From Selaginella tamariscina (lineage: Eukaryota; Streptophyta; Lycopodiopsida; Selaginellales; Selaginellaceae), in NCBI GenBank assembly GCA_003024785.1, contig PUQB01000854.1, positions 1-64,000 of the forward strand: DNA of 64,000 nt, in the 5' to 3' direction. Both the position numbers and the translations under genes were made by a program. Positions within the stretch are counted from its first letter, which is position 1; each line of letters starts with the position of its first letter. Below the pieces are notes generated by a model. That model was not told the DNA's origin, did no database searches, and saw only the letters and a program-made list of their open reading frames with translations. Shown here piece by piece: positions 35,501 through 53,300 of the stretch.

Positions 35501-36100
35501 TTAACCTTGACCCTTCCACGAACAACTTTGAAAGCTCTGCGATGAGCAAGTCCAAAAACGGATCCAGGCAGTCTATCCCCCAATTTAGGTTTGTCATTAG
35601 TAGCAAGGTCATTGTCGAGGCTGCAGCTCCATGCACACCAGGATTAAGCACCCTTGCGTTCAAAGCTCCACTATTCCATTGCTTGGTTCTCACGGCCTAG
35701 AATCCATCCCAATGAATCTGCAAGGCCAGATTACTGGGATCCTTTCTAACTAGTAGTGAGGGTAGTCTATGGTGTAGTATCCATGGCTGTCCGGCCGAAG
35801 ACCTTCCATACAACTGTTTCTGACTGGCCACTGTCGAACAAACTCTTCACATAACTCACATTGTAACAAAAAAAACCTGATATCCTTGCCATTTGCTACC
35901 TTCCCATACCTCTGAAATTATCACTGGAGCAATCTTCCTCTCCATCGCTTGACTCTTCAGTAGGATATGCCTTTAGATTTTTCGAGGTGATTTGCATTCT
36001 ACCAATTAAACTAAACATGTCATGACATAGAAGAACATGTCTCTCAATACTCCCTCTCGGTCGATCAGTCATGAGACCATCATCAACACTCAAGAAATCC
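32568..36100 (-). pseudogene. Decayed transposase-like gene, possibly TNP2/CACTA type
   Basis: Minus-strand open pieces at 35693-35325, 34939-34703, 34706-34422 and 33062-32760 appear to belong to one decayed protein. The 5' piece has 'AAASTMTLLLMTNLNWGID' and 'DPFLDLLIAELSKLFVEG', then in another frame 'FSMHVLLLVMAADHPAQCEL', which recalls the region before the catalytic part of TNP2-like transposases. The 3' piece ('WEIEEGFILVQVDNVI') resembles the tail seen in such proteins. Frame breaks are frequent. No CACTA ends were found. The family is a tentative call. Confidence 0.35.
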
Positions 36101-36740
36101 TTCTACTAAAGCATTTAGATCTCATGCCATGTGGCTTCAACACTCCATCCCTCACACACACAGCACCTTGACTCCACAGTGAACAGCCCAGCACCTCTGC
36201 TACCAGCCCCCAGCATGTCTTAGTAAGTAGCCCAGCCCAGCAACTTGCCTCTGATCTAGGCCAGTCTCCAGCACTCAGTGCCTCAGATCCAGCGCCTCTC
36301 TCAGCGCCCTAATCCAGCCTAAGATGGGTCTTTACTGAGCCTCTCTACCATCCGTCTAGCCCAGCGTCCTCCCCGTGGCAGTGACTCCAGTGCCTAGCCA
36401 CGGCACTCTGCACTCGCCCAAGAGAGAATGACTATGCAGCAACCTCTACGCATGCCCTACTCAGGTGCCCTAATCCCAACACTCAAAGCACACAGTGCTA
36501 GCGCTCTGAGCTAGTGTCAAAGGCTTGTCCTAATCGCTGGCCTCTTCTTCGTCAGCATCCATTATTTAAAGATCAATTTTACTCTAAGGTTTTTTGTTTA
36601 ATTAAATATTTAAATTAAATTTTTATTAAATTATTTTGTTTGATTTAATGTTGTTCACACAAAGAATTGATATTAAAGTGCCACTTAGCAACCACATATT
36701 ATCACATATTAACCCTCTGGGTTCAAAATCTGACACTCTG
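36101..36740. other. C-rich repeat-like stretch
   Basis: From 36101 to 36560 the sequence is rich in CCAGC, CAGC and CTCC and has no open frame, unlike the AT-rich DNA on its right. The last part (36650-36740) resembles 21190-21290, sharing TCACACAA-GAATT, GCCACTT and a CTGACA end. It may be a remnant of the same repeat family as 19897-21280. Confidence 0.35.
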
Positions 36741-37930
36741 CATGGTTAAGATCACCCCCCATCGTCTCATTGGCATTGTTTTAACTTAGAATTTAAGTTG
36801 TGCTTTGTACTAGAAACAAATAATTAAAGAACATAGGTTCTTAATATCTTGTCCTTATCAATTTCATATTTATGATTTTGATTTGGCGCTCATCGTTACT
36901 TATTACTATGTAAGTACTATTGCATTTTGTAAGTGTGCATGAGATTATTACTTGTTTTATGTAGGGCACTGATTTTGAATACGAAGAATTTACTCGAGCC
37001 AAATAATGTTAACTAATCACTATGCATATACATAAATATATGATATTATATTTAACATGTATTAATACTGAATGATTTAAAATATGGTACAAGTGAGTTG
37101 GCAGTTATGATTGGTTTTAAACATAAAAGACACAATTTTACACTCAGAATGAGATTGTATATTCCTACTTATAAATTATACTATATGTTTTTTTTTTGAC
37201 GTTTTAAATTTTAATTGTATTAGTTAATATTTTATACATGCATATTTAAATAATGTATCAGTGTATTATATAAAATATATTAAAGTCACATTATTGATTT
37301 TAAACTTAAAATTTATAAATTTACATTTGGATTTTTCATCTTCAAACAAAATTTCACTATCAAAATAAAATTATTAAAATTTATATACTTACATTTAATT
37401 TTGATATTAAACAACTTATATTTCTGTCTCATTGTCACCGTTTTAAACATTATTTTTATTATTGTATTCCGTAATGTAAGATTAACTGCTGTAATATTAA
37501 AAGTCTCATGCTTTTTCTCTTTTTTTCTGTAAGCCCGTTAAATTCTCAATTACCTTAATATTAAAGTAAATATGTCCGAGTCATTATTCAATTTAATAAC
37601 AATTAATAACATTAAATAATATAATTAATAATTGGCAATTCATAAAAGATTTTAATATATTCTCTAATTCTATGGGTTTTTAATATGTTAAGAAAAATAT
37701 ATTTCTAGCTGTTAATAATGTGTTATATTAATACCTACGTATATACATGTATTGTATAGAAAGATATCAATTAATTAAGTAAACGTGATAATTATGTTAT
37801 TTAATTACATATAAATTACATAAATGATTTGATTACACTATATTACATAAATATTAATATAGTTTTAGAAATTTTTTAAAAATAAACAAATACCATGCGG
37901 ATATTCTAGTTGTCTTTATGGTTCCTGGCT
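36741..37930. other. AT-rich intergenic DNA upstream of CCB4
   Basis: No coding sense; many A/T runs. The CCB4 promoter must lie at its right end, but I see no distinctive element. Confidence 0.6.
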
Positions 37931-38458
37931 ATGGCGAAGATATGTGCACCTGTGCCACTTCGGCAATCTTCATGCGCTCAATTCTTCAAAGGCCGAGTTA
38001 AGAAGGTTTGTGTATGGGAAACGCGCACAGTTCAATTCTAATTGTGATTTTATTCTGTGTAGGTGGGATGCATCATCTCATGCTCTCTGAGAAAGGACAG
38101 CCAGGATTGGTTTTCTAAGAATGTGGCTCTTGTTCGAACAGCACCTGTTGCAATTGGAATCGGCTCATTTGGTTTTGTTCTATTTAACAGGGCTCTTTCC
38201 GGTGTTCCACCCGTTGTAGATGCAAGCAGGTCTCATTGTGTGTGTGTGTGTGTGCGCGCGCGCGCGTGTGCGTGTGTGTGCGTGTGTGTGTACATATTAA
38301 CTGTATTTAGTCACTGTACTAGTTTAAAGCTTAGCTAACAGGCTTTATGCAGCTCGCAGTCCAGAACAGATGTTCTAGTGCTTGCACTAAGTGCCACCGT
38401 GCTCCTTACAGGCCTCATTTGGATATCCATCCAGCCAAAGCGATTCAAACCCGTAAGA

Positions 38459-38512
<54 letters not shown>

Positions 38513-38968
38513 CCTGCATATGTTATATACAATAACAAGACATATTCATGGGTTTGGTATAGACAAACTACACACACATACTATAACAAAGACGTGCGTT
38601 TATGATTGAGAGTGTTGTGTTTGTACACCTAATGAAGACATTATCAGGTTGAGTTACAAGGAGTAAAATGCACAACTATAGAGGCGCCTTCACAAGCAGC
38701 CAAGAGAGAACTAATCTGGCAAGCTTGGCTGTGCTATATACACATTGACGATGTTTGTGACTATGTTTTATAGGCAGGTCTTGGGAGGTTTTGATAGAAA
38801 CTACTTGTACAGGAGCTATAGTGGTGGTCTACAATAATAGATGCATTTTCCAGGCAGGTTTAGCTGCGGAATCTCCTGATCAACCTGGTGAACCCATGCA
38901 CATTGACGTAGAACTGCTTATGAAAGGATCTCTCTACTCAAGTTGCTGACTAGTGGTAAACGTGCGTA

Positions 38969-39003
<35 letters not shown>

Positions 39004-39507
39004 AAGTTGCTTGACTAGTGGTAAATGTGCGTACATCTCTCTCTCTCTCTCAAGTTGCTTGACTAGTGGTAAACGTGCGTACATCTCTCTCTCTCTCTCT
39101 CTCTCTTGACAAACACCAACACTATCTATTCTTTCAGAATCATATTTGGCCAATCTTTCTCTGTTCCCGGCGCGATATGAACTTCCTTTCTTGCCTTCAA
39201 ATACGCAGGTACTATATGACTTCTATATTAAAAACTAAATCAATATGTAAGCGCACACACACATACACACACAACTCGAGCTAAAGAGAATGTTATCAGG
39301 CTGTAATTATCCAACCATTAGGAAGTAAAGGTGTTTTCATAGCTGGTGGCAATAGAATCCGTGGCTTTTCTAATACTGACCAGGTAATCATTCAATTGTT
39401 GGGCAATAATATTTAGCTATAATGTTCTTGTTTAGGCATGGATATCTACAATTGGTGAAAAGCTGGATGTTACATTAGAAAGTAGCTTCACAAAACCATT
39501 TTCTTAG
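37931..39507 (+). CDS. CCB4: CCB4-like cofactor assembly protein for cytochrome b6, with a frameshift
   Basis: CCB4 works with CCB1-CCB3 in the thylakoid membrane to attach haem c' to cytochrome b6. Eight exons: 37931-38005, 38063-38229, 38353-38452, 38648-38730, 38778-38955, 39138-39208, 39300-39383 and 39436-39507, all GT-AG. Exon 1 encodes a transit-peptide-like start (MAKICAPVPLRQSS). Family-matching parts are 'DWFSKN', 'FNRALSGVPPVVDAS', 'LLTGLIWISIQPK', 'AAESPD', 'SYLANLSLFPARYELPFLP', 'AVIIQPLGSKGVFIAGGN' and 'AWISTIGEKLD'; two membrane spans are in exons 2-3. Exon lengths sum to one base short of 276 codons. The missing base is a T near 38946, giving TGA at 38947-38949 and truncation after 198 residues. 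Two tandem copies of this exon end, just downstream, keep the T. Confidence 0.85.
38938..39107 (+). repeat. Triplicated exon end plus 5' splice site in CCB4 intron 5
   Basis: Three tandem units (starting about 38938, 39002 and 39050), each CAAGTTGC(T)TGACTAGTG, then GTAAA(C/T)GTGCGTACAT and a (CT)n run. Each unit therefore contains the end of exon 5 and a complete 5' splice site. The first unit lacks one T. The units probably grew by slippage or unequal exchange at the CT runs. Confidence 0.85.
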
Positions 39508-40547
39508 CTCTTCATTGTCTAATTAATATTCTTCAAACATTTGCATATTTCTCAATCAAATCTCATCAGATTGCATTTGTTGGTACTTATCATTCGAGTA
39601 TCCTCTTCCTTGATCGAGTAATAAAGTGGATGGATTAATATACTCTGTTTGTATATACGTGTATCTATACACATGTACATATATGTGTCTCCGCGTGCAT
39701 ATACATATGACAAATAAATAGAAGTGTGGTAGTGCGCACAATTGACTTTTTGGGCACATCAGTTTCAAGAATAAAACATCTAGCTTTTTTCACATACGTT
39801 TATAGAATGTGTGTGCATAGCGTTATTTGTTTTTGTCCTGAAACTCAAGTGCATTTTATTATGGAAAGTATGTGTTTTTTTCTTAAATTAACCCCGAATA
39901 ACTCCTCAACTGCTAGTCCTTTACCTAGTACATGCTTTGCAGCTTTCATACTAAAAGACACATACGATCTCTTAAAGACAAGGCAAAGAATCTTGTTCTG
40001 TTTGAACATACATATATATTACTAATATATTAAACCTTGCGTTTGTGGTCAATTCTCATGACGAGGCTGATGTATTGTTGCATTTGCATCGTCCGTATGA
40101 TCAAGCGTTAGAAATCAATATCTGTCAGATAGTGTACAATTAAATAGCTATGTATATAATATCGTGTACACGCACGCACGCACACACATTATAGATATAA
40201 TGCATTCACATTTTGCTGGCTGGCAACATAAGATTATATGATTTCTGGAATCTAACCTTTACCTCTTTACATGAAATCCGTAGGATATTCTTACTTCCGG
40301 TAGGTAGAGTTGGACCCAGCACGGTGCTGTCTGGTACGGACGAGAGACGTGTCGGTCCCGGAAGGGGCATAAAGCCCGTCCATTTCACTTTCTATCATCC
40401 AATCGGACACGTCCATTTCCCACCAATAAAATAGTTAAAAAAGGCTTAAACCCATATTTCGTTTAATTGTTAAAAAATATAAAAGTGGTCACGAAATATT
40501 TCTTCACGCATTTCGTGCCTGTGCATTCGAAGGGGATTTAATTAACT
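39508..40547. other. Intergenic DNA between CCB4 and SPL
   Basis: No gene seen. Mixed AT-rich sequence with short CA/GT runs (for example near 40170), and a GC-richer block at 40300-40430 that probably belongs to the SPL promoter or leader. Confidence 0.6.
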
Positions 40548-41523
40548 ATGGCTTCTTCCAACTCGAAATCGAGCACCCAGAGAGATCTGCAGCAGTCTCC
40601 TGATACAGGTAGCAAGGAAGTGCACAAGAGCAGATCTTGCTGGGGTATGGCGGACAGTAAGAATTCATCCTCCCCATGGTGGGTCTTAAACTCGGTAAGC
40701 GAACATACTTTGAAGATGGCATGATACGCAAGGGGAAGAGAAGAACAGCAAAAACACTGTTACTACTGCTGCTGCTGTTAGTAAGAAGGCTAGGAGCAGC
40801 TCGCAGAGTGGAGCTGTGCCCAAATGCCAGGTTGAAGGCTGTAATGCGGATCTGTCTGGCTCCAAAGAGTATCATAAGAGGCACAAGGTGTGCGAGGAGC
40901 ATTCCAAGACCCCCAAGTGCATTGTTAACTCACAGGAGCAGAGATTCTGCCAACAATGCAGCAGGTATGGAGAAATATACTGAAAGTAACTGTTATTTAT
41001 GTATGTTTGACAGGTTTCATTTACTTCCGGAGTTTGACGAGGGCAAAAGAAGCTGCAGAAGACGTTTGGCTGGGCATAACGAGCGTCGGAGGAAACCACA
41101 GCCGGATGCACTTGCAGCATACAGCATGGGAAATGTCTCAAACTTCCAAGGTATGCATATGCATCTGTATACACATCTTGTGTAGCACACACACACACAC
41201 ACAGACATAACCATGGAGTTTGAAACGTTAAGAAAACAAACGTGTCTCCCGTTGTCATATCTGTCGGGCTTGACTTATATAAATATATATCCGTTTCTTA
41301 ATATATGTTATTCTAAGCATACCCCAATCTGAAAGTTTGGTTATATATCTTAGTTTTACTAAAAGTAAGAGAACGAGACTCAAACTTCAAGGTCGTATCT
41401 TTTTAGTTGTCCAATGCGTTTTGATATAGGCATCTGTTGGTGTTTCACTACAGTTCACTGGTATCTGTGAATGTGTAAAAATTAAAGACATACCTGTATT
41501 TTTTAAATGGGTGTGTCCGTGTG

Positions 41524-41579
<56 letters not shown>

Positions 41580-42251
41580 TATTCTCATAAAGATAAATTC
41601 TTTAGTTCATTCTCTTGGACCATCTACGTTCACAATCTATAACATAGTTAATGAAACAAGTGATATTCACACATACTGACTTGTTTATCTGCAGCTGCAT
41701 ATCAGAGACTGGGTGTGGCTTCATCTATACTGGTAGACAACCACGGAGAACCGCTGGGCTATGGAAGCAGTGGCAGCGGCAACGGCAGCGGCAGCGGTGC
41801 CAGCACGCCAGCATCAACATGGGGAAGAATGGGAGCCCACCAACACTTTTTGAGCAAGCAGCTCGTGGAGAGCCTCTCCGCCGAGAAGCTCTTACTCCTC
41901 TTGCAGAATTCCAAACGCTCAACAGGACTACCCACAGTATCTACACTGTCTTCTACAGTGTGTACGAGTACAAGCACACCCACAGTCCGGAGCACAAATC
42001 AGGACAGTATGAAGCTAACACTCTCCTCAAGTTCTTCAAGGGATGTACACGCGGGTGATTCTAGACGTGCTCTCTCTCTTCTGTCATCGTCTGAGGCATG
42101 GAATACTAGTACTACTACAAAACCATATGAGAGTTCCCAGTTTACGATAAGTGGGTCTGTAAATGGCTCTTCATCCACGTCTCCTGCGGATACAGAACAA
42201 GATCATGGCTCGAAACATCAAGAGCATTACGGTAAATTGAGAAAGATTTGA
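40548..42251 (+). CDS. SBP-box (squamosa promoter-binding-like) transcription factor
   Basis: Binds GTAC-core promoter motifs in the nucleus and controls developmental phase changes. Exons 40548-40694, 40744-40964, 41014-41150 and 41695-42251 give 353 codons with all frames joining. The first intron is only 49 nt, in line with other short introns here. The SBP domain runs from about residue 77 ('[20 protein letters not shown]', 'HKVCEEHS', '[16 protein letters not shown]', '[17 protein letters not shown]'): two zinc sites plus the overlapping nuclear localisation signal, all key Cys/His present. The intron between QQCS and RFH is at the conserved SBP position. Exon 4 is Ser/Thr/Gly-rich and carries a miR156 site. 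The gene may have further 3' exons, since a GT follows 'EHYG' near 42232. Confidence 0.92.
41525..41580 (+). repeat. (CT)n-(CA)n microsatellite in SPL intron 3
   Basis: A long pure CT run followed directly by CA repeats inside the 544-nt third intron. It is about 115 nt from the acceptor, so it is not the polypyrimidine tract itself. Confidence 0.9.
42068..42087 (+). promoter_or_regulatory. miR156/529-type target site in SPL exon 4
   Basis: GTGCTCTCTCTCTTCTGTCA matches the classical miR156-complementary site of plant SPL genes and encodes the conserved ALSLLS peptide (frame CGT GCT CTC TCT CTT CTG TCA). Transcript cleavage here is established for this gene family; in this species it is inferred. 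Confidence 0.93.
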
Positions 42252-49423
<7,172 letters not shown>

Positions 49424-49614
49424 TATACGCATAATACATGGATATGTACATGTATGTATGCATTTTATATCTTGTTCCTCTTGCAGGTTGCTGTGATTTC
49501 CGAGGATGGACAGGATTTGGATATGTGTCTGCAGGTAGAGTTTGTCTGGTCTACATATGTCCTTGAATAAACTTTATATATTTTCTCTTTATATATATGG
49601 TTTCTGACGGTCCC

Positions 49615-49704
49615 GGCACCAGGGGTGCTTGTCCTCCCTTAAAGGACATGCTGAGAGAGTCCCTTTGCACCTGAACAGGTTAATACCTGCGTAGGGAGCG
49701 TGCC
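49615..49704 (+). ncRNA. TPP riboswitch in the THIC 3' region
   Basis: All hallmarks of the thi-box are present: GGCACCAGGGGTGCTTG at the 5' side, CTGAGA at 49651-49656, then CCCTTTGCACCTGAACAGG and AATACCTGCGTAGGGA, closed by CGTGCC pairing with GGCAC(C) (stem P1, about 49615-49619 with 49700-49704). In plants this aptamer controls 3' splicing of THIC, giving unstable transcripts when TPP is high. A candidate 5' splice site (GTAGAG, about 49533) lies some 80 nt upstream of the aptamer and an AG/GTAACC junction just after it (about 49720). Confidence 0.95.
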
Positions 49705-49774
49705 TTGTCTCTGTTTTGCAGGTAACCAGGTTTACGGAGGATGGGCAATGGATTTGGTATATATGCATGTACGT

Positions 49775-50246
49775 TTGAGAGAGAGAGAGAGTAACATTGT
49801 GTGGCGAGATGTCTAACATCGTTTTGCGTGCGTGCTTCCATGAGAGATAGAGAGGGGTGTGTGTGAGATAAAGAGGAGTGTGTGAGAGAGAGATAGAGAG
49901 AGGTGTGTGTGTGAGAGAGAGATAGAGAGAGGTGTGTGTGTGTGAGAGAGATAGAGAGTGGTGTGTGTGTGTGAGAGAGATAGAGAGTGGTGTGTGTGTG
50001 TGAGAGAGATAGAGAGTGGTGTGTGTGTGGAGAGAGAGGTGTCTGTGAGAGAGTGAGAGAGTGAGAGAGAGAGAGAGAGGCGTCTGTGCGTGTGTGAGAG
50101 AGAGGGGGTCTGTGCGTGTGAGAGAGAGGGGTGTCTGTGCGTGTGAGAGAGGGTGTCTGTGCGGTGAGAGAGAGAGAGAGGGGTGTCTGTGTGTGTGTGA
50201 GAGAGAGAGAGGGGGGTGTCTGTGTGTGTGTGAGAGAGAGAGAGAG

Positions 50247-50299
<53 letters not shown>

Positions 50300-50300
50300 G
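49775..50300 (+). repeat. GA/GT minisatellite downstream of THIC
   Basis: Irregular units such as GAGAGAGATAGAGAGTGGTGTGTGTGTGT repeat many times, drifting to GTCTGTGCGTGTGAGAGAGAGGG. The unit length varies between about 25 and 40 bp. Open frames through it (His-Thr or Ser-Leu runs) are artefacts of the repeat. Confidence 0.9.
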
Positions 50301-53300
50301 GAGAGATGTCTCACATTTCAGGCATGTAACTTAATTAACTTGGGCATCCTGTTTTGCCTCTATTCTTGAGGTTATTGTATGATAGACTTGCTTGATCAAA
50401 ACGGGCATGCACATATGTATTCCCTCTTGAGCATACTTCCTGGGAGCTTGTTGAATTCAGCATAATGGTGGACATGCTGTGTCTAAGTCTGATTTGGACC
50501 ACCGAACTTACAAACTATACTTAATGTTGAGTGTGTGTGTGTGTGTGTGTGTGTGTCTGTGTTTGTATTTGTCTGTGTTTGTTGACTCAGCCTACTGCAG
50601 AGAATTATACATTCTCCCCTTAACTTAATTCCTCTATTTATATTTAAATTACAAAATTTACCCAATTTTTAAATTTAAATAAGAAATATTAAATCTATAT
50701 ATAATATACAAAATATATCTCAACACTATACTACAAACAACAGTTTCCAAATTAGACATGAAAAAATATAAATAGTTATAACATTGAAATTAATTTTGAG
50801 AAAATTTTACCATTTTAATACATAAAATTATCTTAAAATTTTATTATAATTACTATAATTTAATAATAATTCTATTATTATAATTATAATAATTGCTCAT
50901 TGGAACGTTTATAAAAAATTTTATAATAGTTAATAACATTCTCTAAGACATGAAATTCTTTTAAAACTTTCTTGTAACTCTAATATGTAAATTTCTCCAA
51001 AACATAAAATTCTTTTTATTATTTTTTTTTAAAACAAATAGAAAAAATTATTAATTCTATGTCTTTGTTTTAATAATTTTCCCAATTTACTGTAAACAGT
51101 AAACCCCCAAGGCCTGAGTATATATGCATGTGTGCTCTGTGCATGTATGATAAAATACACCTTTGTTCATATGTTTTAGTTTTGATTAAACCTGTTAAAA
51201 CATGCATGTGCATGTGTGTGTTACTCTATGTGAGCCACACATACACTTAATCTGGAATACATATAGATGGGACAATGCCAATTATACACCAATTTTAATT
51301 TATTTATGTATTAACAGCCTTAATTAAAAACTAACATAAATGTATTAGTATTATTAGGTAAAAATAGACAAGCTTGTGTAATAAAAATGATAGTTTAAAA
51401 TATGATAATTTTAAAATATTAAGTACATGAGAATTATTTTAGGTTAAATTTTTAGGATATAAATTTCTTAATTACATTATATGCTAATAAAACTCATAAA
51501 AATCAAATTCATAACTTAATTTCAATATAATAACCTTTATTTATCATTTAATCTTTAATGTTTAAGTTTCATTATGTTTAATAAGAAAAAGATACGTTTA
51601 ATCTTTATAATAATCCAACTAGACCTAAATAAATAGTAATAATTCTAAAGATTATAATAAGGATGTTATTTTAAAATGTTTATTTTATACGAACCAATAA
51701 TCAAGATTTATAAATTATTTAATTTTAGATTTTTATTTAAAAAAAATGTGATAATTTATTAGTTTTTGTTTGAGATGTTTAAAAATTAAAGGAAATAATA
51801 ACAAGAAAATTAAAATATTAAATACTTTTGATAATAAATATAATGAATAACTGAAATCGACCCTTCTTATCTTAAAATTATATTAAATAAGTAAAAAAAC
51901 TAAAAATTACTTTAAATTATAATTTTTTTTTAATATTATTATAATAAGACATATAAAGTGTGTAGCAAAATAAAAATAAAAATCAAATGATAAATTAAAA
52001 ATTGATCATGTGGAAGGTTAGTTATAGTTTCACAAAAAAAAATAAAACTTAATTATTAGAATGAAATGAAATGGAAAATATTTATTATTCATTATCAAAA
52101 AAGTTTAATTTATTATGAAAATAAAAATAAAATTATAAACTTTAATTCTCAATTTTTAATTTGTGCATTAGAATAAAGTTTTTTCGATATAAAAATTTAA
52201 AAACAAAAAATTGTTTAACAAAATGTGACTTATTATATTTATCTTTCTTTCTTTATTTTTTAAATAACATTATAATTTATAAGATATTTAGAATCTTTTG
52301 TTAAATGTCCTTTTTTTATTATAATATATGACTTTTTTTTAAATTTTAACTAACTATAATAATAATTTTATTAGCTTTATAATCTAAATCTTAACAAATT
52401 CTTCCTTATTATAATTATCCTTTTATTTTTTAAATATTTTTTCAAATTTCTAACAAAAAATTTCATATTTGTCTCATGAATAATCATTTCAAAATGTTTA
52501 TATAGCTTTTGTAATTATTTTAGACTTTATATGATTTTTAATATTTTATTTAGTATTAATTAAATTAAAATTTTGTTATTTTAATTTGTTTTTCTTATAT
52601 ATGAATAGATACAATCAATATGAATTGCTAAATATGCTCGATATCTATTTTAAATAGATTAGTATTTATTAAGTATATTTAATATTTTATTAATAAATAT
52701 AAGATTATGAAATGTGTTAAATTAATGAATATATAAAACAATATATCATTACTGCAAAACATCTTTTTTCATATTTAATTTACACTTCTCCTCATGCTTC
52801 TTACAGCGATGTGTATATTTCTTTAATATAATTTTAATTTTACATTATAAGATATTTTTGAGCTTGTTTAAGTACTCTTTTTTGACAATTTTTTTTTAAT
52901 TTTAAATTTATTTATCATAATACTCTCTCACTTTTTTTTCTAACTTAACAACATAAACTTAATACCAATTCAAAGTTGTTTTTTTTAATATATGAAAAAG
53001 TATAAGTAGCCTATATACATTACTCATTTTATAATCTTTTCAAACTACAATTATATGTGTCTTTTTTTCTATATAAAATTTTAGGTACATCAAGATTATT
53101 TTTAACATTTCAAAAAAAAGTGTCATATTAAACATAATTAGTATAATTTATTTATCAATATTATTCATATTATTACGAAATATCTTATTCCCATTATACT
53201 AGACACTTCTTCTCTTTTTTATAATTTTAAATTATGAGATCTCTTAATGTCTTGTATACTGTATTTAATTTATTTTATGTATAAATATTTTTAATTGTTC

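Noticed and set aside
38335-38605. Open frames through the CT run in CCB4 intron 3
   Set aside because: Ser-Leu runs from the microsatellite; the exon 3 frame ends at the canonical donor at 38453.
40872-41258. Minus-strand open frame opposite the SBP domain
   Set aside because: Antisense shadow; the SBP domain and its conserved intron are on the plus strand.
49589-50314. Long minus-strand open frame of Ser-Leu and His-Thr repeats, and its plus-strand counterparts
   Set aside because: Pure by-product of the GA/GT minisatellite; no codon structure beyond the repeat.
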